NCBI GenBank assembly: GCA_002427815.1
Contig: DIZF01000003.1
Coordinates: 2,940 to 30,127 of the forward strand
Origin: Ramlibacter tataouinensis
GTDB taxonomy: Bacteria; Pseudomonadota; Gammaproteobacteria; Burkholderiales; Burkholderiaceae_C
Length of the DNA: 27,188 bases
Direction: 5' to 3'
Position 1 is the stretch's first letter. The number at the start of each line of letters is the position of its first letter. The notes under the pieces were generated by a model. That model saw only the letters and a program-made list of their open reading frames with translations, was not told the origin of the DNA and searched no databases. Shown here piece after piece: positions 23,352 to 27,188 of the stretch. The position numbers and the translations under genes are program-made.

Positions 23352-24030
23352 GGTGGCAGGTAGCGGGCAGGATCAGCTGGCCCAGGATTTCGTTCAGTTC
23401 TCGGTGGACTCCGGCGTCCTGCGTTTTGGCCAGTTCAAGACCAAGGCCGGGCGGCTGTCGCCGTATTTCTTCAATGCCGGCCTGTTCGACGACGGCGCCA
23501 AGCTCGGGCGGCTGGCGCAATTCTATGCACAGCGCATCCTGGCGTCGGGCATCGAGTTCGACATGATCTTCGGCCCGGCCTACAAGGGCATCCCGCTGGC
23601 CGCGGCGGTGGCGATCGAACTGGCCCGCCTGGGCCGCAACATTCCCTACGCCTACAACCGCAAGGAGGCCAAGGACCACGGTGAGGGCGGCACCCTGGTG
23701 GGTGCGCCGGTGCGCGGCAAGGTGCTGATCGTCGATGACGTGATGTCGGCGGGGACCGCCGCGCGCGAGGCTATCGCCATCATCGAGGCGGCCGGCGCCG
23801 TGCCGTACGCGGTCGCGATCGCGCTGGACCGGCAGGAAAAGGCCACCGAGGGTGGACTGGACGTGGACCACAGCGCCGTGCAATATGTGCGTGACCGGCT
23901 GGGTCTGAAGGTTTGCGCGATTGCGAAGCTCGCGGATTTGCTCCAGTATCTCGAACAGCACAGCGGCGACGCCATCGGTGCCCATCACCAACAGGTGCTG
24001 GCCTACCGCCAGCGTTACGGTGTGGAATAA
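23350..24030 (+). CDS. pyrE: Orotate phosphoribosyltransferase
   Basis: Fifth step of pyrimidine synthesis: orotate plus PRPP to orotidine 5'-phosphate. The 226-residue protein has FKTKAGRLSPYFFNAGLFD near the start, FGPAYKGIPLAAAVAIEL, the Tyr-rich AYNRKEAKDHGEGG flexible catalytic loop and the PRPP-binding motif VLIVDDVMSAGTA. AAGGA about 8 bases before the ATG supports this start; the longer frame upstream is antisense to xth. Its start codon overlaps that of xth on the other strand, so any promoter lies inside xth coding DNA. The next gene, on the same strand, starts 13 bases after the stop. Confidence 0.96.
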   Translation: MVAGSGQDQLAQDFVQFSVDSGVLRFGQFKTKAGRLSPYFFNAGLFDDGAKLGRLAQFYAQRILASGIEFDMIFGPAYKGIPLAAAVAIELARLGRNIPYAYNRKEAKDHGEGGTLVGAPVRGKVLIVDDVMSAGTAAREAIAIIEAAGAVPYAVAIALDRQEKATEGGLDVDHSAVQYVRDRLGLKVCAIAKLADLLQYLEQHSGDAIGAHHQQVLAYRQRYGVE

Positions 24031-24043
24031 AGGACGGACCAAC

Positions 24044-24766
24044 GTGGTGGTATCGATGCACCGGACAGCCGCCCTGGCGGCACTGCTGGCCGCCCTCTCG
24101 GGGCAGGCGATCGGCGCAGGCGCAACCGGCGACAGCATCTACACCTGCACCGACGCCAAGGGGCGGCGGCTGACGGCCGACCGTCCGATTGCCGAATGCG
24201 TCGACCGGGAACAGACCGAACTCAGCCCGGGCGGCCTGCCGCGCCGCAAGATCGGTCCGACCCTGACGGCCGCGGAGCGGGCGGTGCAGGAAGAACAGGA
24301 CCGCCGGCAGGCGGAAGAGCGCAGCCGACTGATCGAAGAGAAAGGGCGCCAGCGGGCGCTGGTCGCGCGCTATCCCAACCGGGAGGCTCACGACAAGGAA
24401 CGGGCCGATGCGCTGGCCCTGGTCGACAGCGTCACGGCCGCCGCGCAGCTGCGCACCAAGAAACTGCTGGCGCAACGCAAATTCCTCGATGGCGAGGTGG
24501 AGTTCTACCAGCTCGACCCCTCCCGCATGCCGGCCAAGCTCAAGCGGCAAATTGCCGAGGTGGACGCCCAGCTCGGCGCGCAACAGCGCTTTCTGGCCGA
24601 ACAGGACGTCGAGAAAGTGCGGGTCAACGCCCGCTTCGACGAGGAGCTGGCGCGGCTGAAAGTGCTGTGGGCGCAGCAAGGCGTGGTGCCGACGACGGCA
24701 GAGCACGCGGCCTCCGGCGCCACCGGCCGGCCGGCCTCAGCGGCCAAGACCGCCCGCAAGCACTAA
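24044..24766 (+). CDS. Secreted DUF4124-domain protein with coiled-coil region
   Basis: A 240-residue exported protein. The N-terminal hydrophobic stretch LAALLAALSGQAIGAGA is a signal peptide; DUF4124 follows as IYTCTDAKGRRLTADRPIAEC, a short beta region with two cysteines. The rest is highly charged and alpha-helical (about residues 75-215, many Glu, Arg, Gln), consistent with a coiled coil, and the tail is Ala-rich and basic. AAGGA 9 bases upstream favours GTG at 24044; ATG at 24056 is also possible. It follows pyrE by 13 bases, so probably shares its transcript. Its TAA overlaps the gatB TAG on the opposite strand. No function is known to me. Confidence 0.85.
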   Translation: MVVSMHRTAALAALLAALSGQAIGAGATGDSIYTCTDAKGRRLTADRPIAECVDREQTELSPGGLPRRKIGPTLTAAERAVQEEQDRRQAEERSRLIEEKGRQRALVARYPNREAHDKERADALALVDSVTAAAQLRTKKLLAQRKFLDGEVEFYQLDPSRMPAKLKRQIAEVDAQLGAQQRFLAEQDVEKVRVNARFDEELARLKVLWAQQGVVPTTAEHAASGATGRPASAAKTARKH

Positions 24767-26214
24767 GGCGCCAGTTTCTTCTTCAGCAGCTCGTTGACCT
24801 GGGAGGGATTGGCCTTGCCCTTGCTCGCCTTCATCGCCTGGCCCACCAGCGCGTTGAAGGCCTTGTCCTTGCCCGCCTTGAACTGGGCCACGTTATCGGG
24901 GTTGGCGGCGATCACCTCGTCGATGATTTTTTCCAGCGCGCCGGTGTCGTTCATCTGCTTGAGGCCGAGACGCTCGATTGCAGCATCTGCTTCCAACGAT
25001 GTGTCATTCCACATTTCGTCAAACACTTTCTTCGCAGCATTGTTCGAAATGTTTCCGTCCGCAATGTGTCGGATGATGTCCGCGAGCCGTCGAGGCGTGA
25101 ACCGATTCTGAACCGCGAGCATGCTTGCTTCGCCGTTGTTGATCCGTCTGGAGACTTCACCCATGATCCAGTTGCTTGCGAGTTTTGGCTGCCCGGAAGT
25201 CTTGGCCACCTCCTCAAAGAAGGCGGCCATTTCCTTTGTTTGCGTCAGCGTCGTCGCATCGTACTCGGACAGCCCGTAGTCCTTCAAGAAGCGCGTCGCC
25301 ATGGTGCGTGGCAACTCCGCCATCTCGGAGCGCACCCGCTCCACCCATTCGGGCGCGATCACCAGTGGCGGCAGGTCCGGGTCGGGAAAGTAGCGGTAGT
25401 CGGCCGCGTCTTCCTTGGTGCGCATGGACCGGGTCTCGCCGGTGTCCGGATCGAACAGCACGGTGGCCTGCCCGATGGCCCGGCCGTCCTCGATCTCCTC
25501 GATCTGCCAGCGGATCTCGTAGTCGATCGCCTGCTGCATGAACTTGAAGCTGTTCAGGTTCTTGATCTCGCGCCGCGTGCCCAGCGGGGCGCCGGGCTTG
25601 CGCACCGAGACGTTGGCGTCGCAGCGGAACGAGCCCTCCTGCATGTTGCCGTCGCAAATGCCGATCCAGGTGACGATCTTGTGCAATTCCTTCGCATACG
25701 CCACGGCCTCGTCGGACGAGCGCATGTCGGGCTCGGTCACGATCTCCAGCAGCGGCGTGCCGGCGCGGTTCAGGTCGATGCCGGACTGGCCGACGAAGTC
25801 TTCATGCAGTGACTTGCCCGCATCCTCCTCGAGGTGGGCGCGCACCAGCCGCACCGAGCGCTTCTCGTCGCCGAGGTAGAACTCCACCACCCCGCCCTGC
25901 ACCACCGGAATCTCGTACTGGCTGATCTGGTAGCCCTTGGGCAGGTCGGGGTAGAAATAGTTCTTGCGCGCGAAGATGCTGCGCGGCGCGATGTGGGCAT
26001 TCACGGCCAGCCCGAACTCGATCGCGCGTTCGACGGCGCCCTTGTTCATCACCGGCAGCGTCCCCGGCAAGGCCAGATCGACAGGGCAGGCCTGGGTGTT
26101 GGGCTCGGCGCCGAACGCCGTGGGGGCGCGGCTGAAAATCTTCGACTGCGTCGACAGCTGGGCGTGGGTCTCGAAGCCGATCACGACTTCATAACCCTGG
26201 ATCAACCTGCTCAT
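24763..26214 (-). CDS. gatB: Asp-tRNA(Asn)/Glu-tRNA(Gln) amidotransferase subunit B
   Basis: Subunit of GatCAB that recognises mischarged Glu-tRNA(Gln) or Asp-tRNA(Asn) and phosphorylates the acyl group before amidation. The 483-residue protein shows GYEVVIGFETHAQLSTQSKI, CPVDLALPGTLPVMN, YFYPDLPKGYQISQYE, EEDAGKSLH, DLNRAGTPLLEIVTEPD and EIKNLNSFKF, then the helical and YqeY-like tail domains. The ATG at 26214 overlaps the gatA stop (ATGA). About 300 bases (24961-25260) covering part of the C-terminal domain have much lower G+C than the rest, yet the frame and protein remain family-like. Confidence 0.96.
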   Translation of the reverse strand: MSRLIQGYEVVIGFETHAQLSTQSKIFSRAPTAFGAEPNTQACPVDLALPGTLPVMNKGAVERAIEFGLAVNAHIAPRSIFARKNYFYPDLPKGYQISQYEIPVVQGGVVEFYLGDEKRSVRLVRAHLEEDAGKSLHEDFVGQSGIDLNRAGTPLLEIVTEPDMRSSDEAVAYAKELHKIVTWIGICDGNMQEGSFRCDANVSVRKPGAPLGTRREIKNLNSFKFMQQAIDYEIRWQIEEIEDGRAIGQATVLFDPDTGETRSMRTKEDAADYRYFPDPDLPPLVIAPEWVERVRSEMAELPRTMATRFLKDYGLSEYDATTLTQTKEMAAFFEEVAKTSGQPKLASNWIMGEVSRRINNGEASMLAVQNRFTPRRLADIIRHIADGNISNNAAKKVFDEMWNDTSLEADAAIERLGLKQMNDTGALEKIIDEVIAANPDNVAQFKAGKDKAFNALVGQAMKASKGKANPSQVNELLKKKLAP

Positions 26215-27188
26215 AGGCCACCTCCCGCCGCACCGACGCCGGCCGGCGCGCGCAGATGGAAATCGGTCGCCTGCTGGAAGCGGTGCGCGACGTTGAGCAG
26301 CCGGGCTTCGGACAGGTAATTGGCTATCAGTTGCAGCCCGACGGGCATGCCGCCGGCGCCGGGACCGCAGGGCACGCTCATGCCCGGCAGGCCGGCCAGC
26401 GACGCCGGCAGCGTGAAGATGTCGGCCAGGTAGTTCGCCACCGGATCGTCGGCCTTCTCGCCGATCTTCCAGGCCACGGTCGGCGCCACCGGCCCGGCGA
26501 TCACGTCGCACTGCTTGAAAGCCTGCTGGAAATCGGCGGCGATCATGCGGCGGATCTTCTGCGCCTGCAGGTAGTAGGCGTCGTAGTAGCCGTGGGAGAG
26601 CACGTAGGTGCCGATCATGATGCGGCGCTTGACCTCGTCGCCGAAGCCTTCGGCGCGGGTCTTCTGGTACATGTCGACCAGGTCGGCGTACTGCCGGGCA
26701 CGATGGCCGAATTTGACGCCGTCGAAGCGTGACAGGTTGGACGAAGCCTCGGCCGGCGCGATGATGTAGTAGACGGGAATCGACAGCTCGGTGCGCGGCA
26801 GCGAAATGGGCACCAGCGTGGCACCGAGCTTCCGGTATTCCTTGAGCGCGCCGTCCACGGCGGCTCGCACGTCGGGCGCCAGCCCCGCCGCGAAGAATTC
26901 AGCGGGCACGCCGATGCGCAGCCCCGCCAGCGAGTCGTCCAGCGAACGGGTGAAGTCCTCGGCCGGCATGTCGAGCGAGGTGGAGTCGCGGTCGGGATCG
27001 GGCCCGCACATGGCCGACAGCAGCAGCGCGCAGTCGCGCGCGTCGCGCGCCATCGGCCCGGCCTGGTCCAGGCTGGAGGCGAAGGCGATCATGCCGTAGC
27101 GCGAGGCGCGGCCGTACGTCGGCTTGATGCCGGTGACGCCGCAGAAAGAGGCCGGCTGGCGGATCGAGCCGCCGGTGTCGGTGCCGGT
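26211..27188 (-). CDS. gatA: Glutamyl-tRNA amidotransferase subunit A, 5' part outside the window
   Basis: Amidase subunit that releases ammonia from glutamine for GatB. The visible 325 C-terminal residues begin inside the amidase signature, GTDTGGSIRQPASFCGVTG, whose first serine-containing section carries part of the Ser-cisSer-Lys catalytic apparatus, and continue through GIKPTYGRASRYGMIAFASS, CDVIAGPVAPTVAW and GLPGMSVPCGPG. The frame is open to the window edge, so the start codon and the N-terminal part lie beyond 27188. It is transcribed leftward into gatB with a 4-base ATGA overlap; gatC is expected upstream, outside the window. Confidence 0.95.
   Translation of the reverse strand, partial: TGTDTGGSIRQPASFCGVTGIKPTYGRASRYGMIAFASSLDQAGPMARDARDCALLLSAMCGPDPDRDSTSLDMPAEDFTRSLDDSLAGLRIGVPAEFFAAGLAPDVRAAVDGALKEYRKLGATLVPISLPRTELSIPVYYIIAPAEASSNLSRFDGVKFGHRARQYADLVDMYQKTRAEGFGDEVKRRIMIGTYVLSHGYYDAYYLQAQKIRRMIAADFQQAFKQCDVIAGPVAPTVAWKIGEKADDPVANYLADIFTLPASLAGLPGMSVPCGPGAGGMPVGLQLIANYLSEARLLNVAHRFQQATDFHLRAPAGVGAAGGGL

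Overview
The window looks like a chromosomal segment of a high-GC betaproteobacterium, most likely Burkholderiales in or near the Comamonadaceae. The evidence is the urt/ure urea locus with Comamonadaceae-like proteins, an orphan Bug-type receptor, a small DUF3309/CsbD stress pair, and the G+C-rich palindromic repeats scattered between genes. No organism name can be fixed from the sequence alone. I see no rRNA, tRNA, CRISPR array, transposase or phage gene.

Region 1 (1-9916) is a nitrogen-scavenging urea locus. A leftward operon urtA-urtB-urtC-urtD encodes a high-affinity urea ABC transporter; urtE is not inside the window. A rightward operon ureA - small His-rich membrane protein - ureB - ureC - ureE - ureF - ureG encodes urease and most of its nickel-insertion machinery; ureD is not inside the window. 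The two operons diverge from a 254-bp spacer that carries a sigma-54-type promoter on each strand and a candidate NtrC site between them, so uptake and hydrolysis of urea are probably co-induced by nitrogen limitation. Palindromic repeats sit after urtD, between urtC and urtB, between urtB and urtA, and in frame inside ureC, where they add about 20 residues to the catalytic subunit.

Region 2 (9939-18484) looks like a catabolic cluster for an unidentified organic acid. On the left-going side are a Bug periplasmic receptor and a full-length UxaA/GarD-type dehydratase. Divergent from these, a LysR regulator is followed by a ThDP-dependent decarboxylase/lyase-like enzyme, an enolase paralogue with altered active-site residues and an apparent CTG start, and an APH-fold small-molecule kinase broken by an in-frame amber codon. 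An AEC-type permease lies convergent at the end. This is the least explained part of the window and the best candidate for an undescribed pathway.

Region 3 (18602-27188) is mostly housekeeping: Rep-type helicase, a CDF metal-cation exporter, the DUF3309 and CsbD stress proteins, exodeoxyribonuclease III, pyrE, a secreted DUF4124 protein, and gatB with the downstream part of gatA, which runs off the window end. Notable details are the fully overlapping divergent start codons of xth and pyrE, overlapping stop codons of the DUF4124 gene and gatB, and a patch of clearly lower G+C inside gatB.
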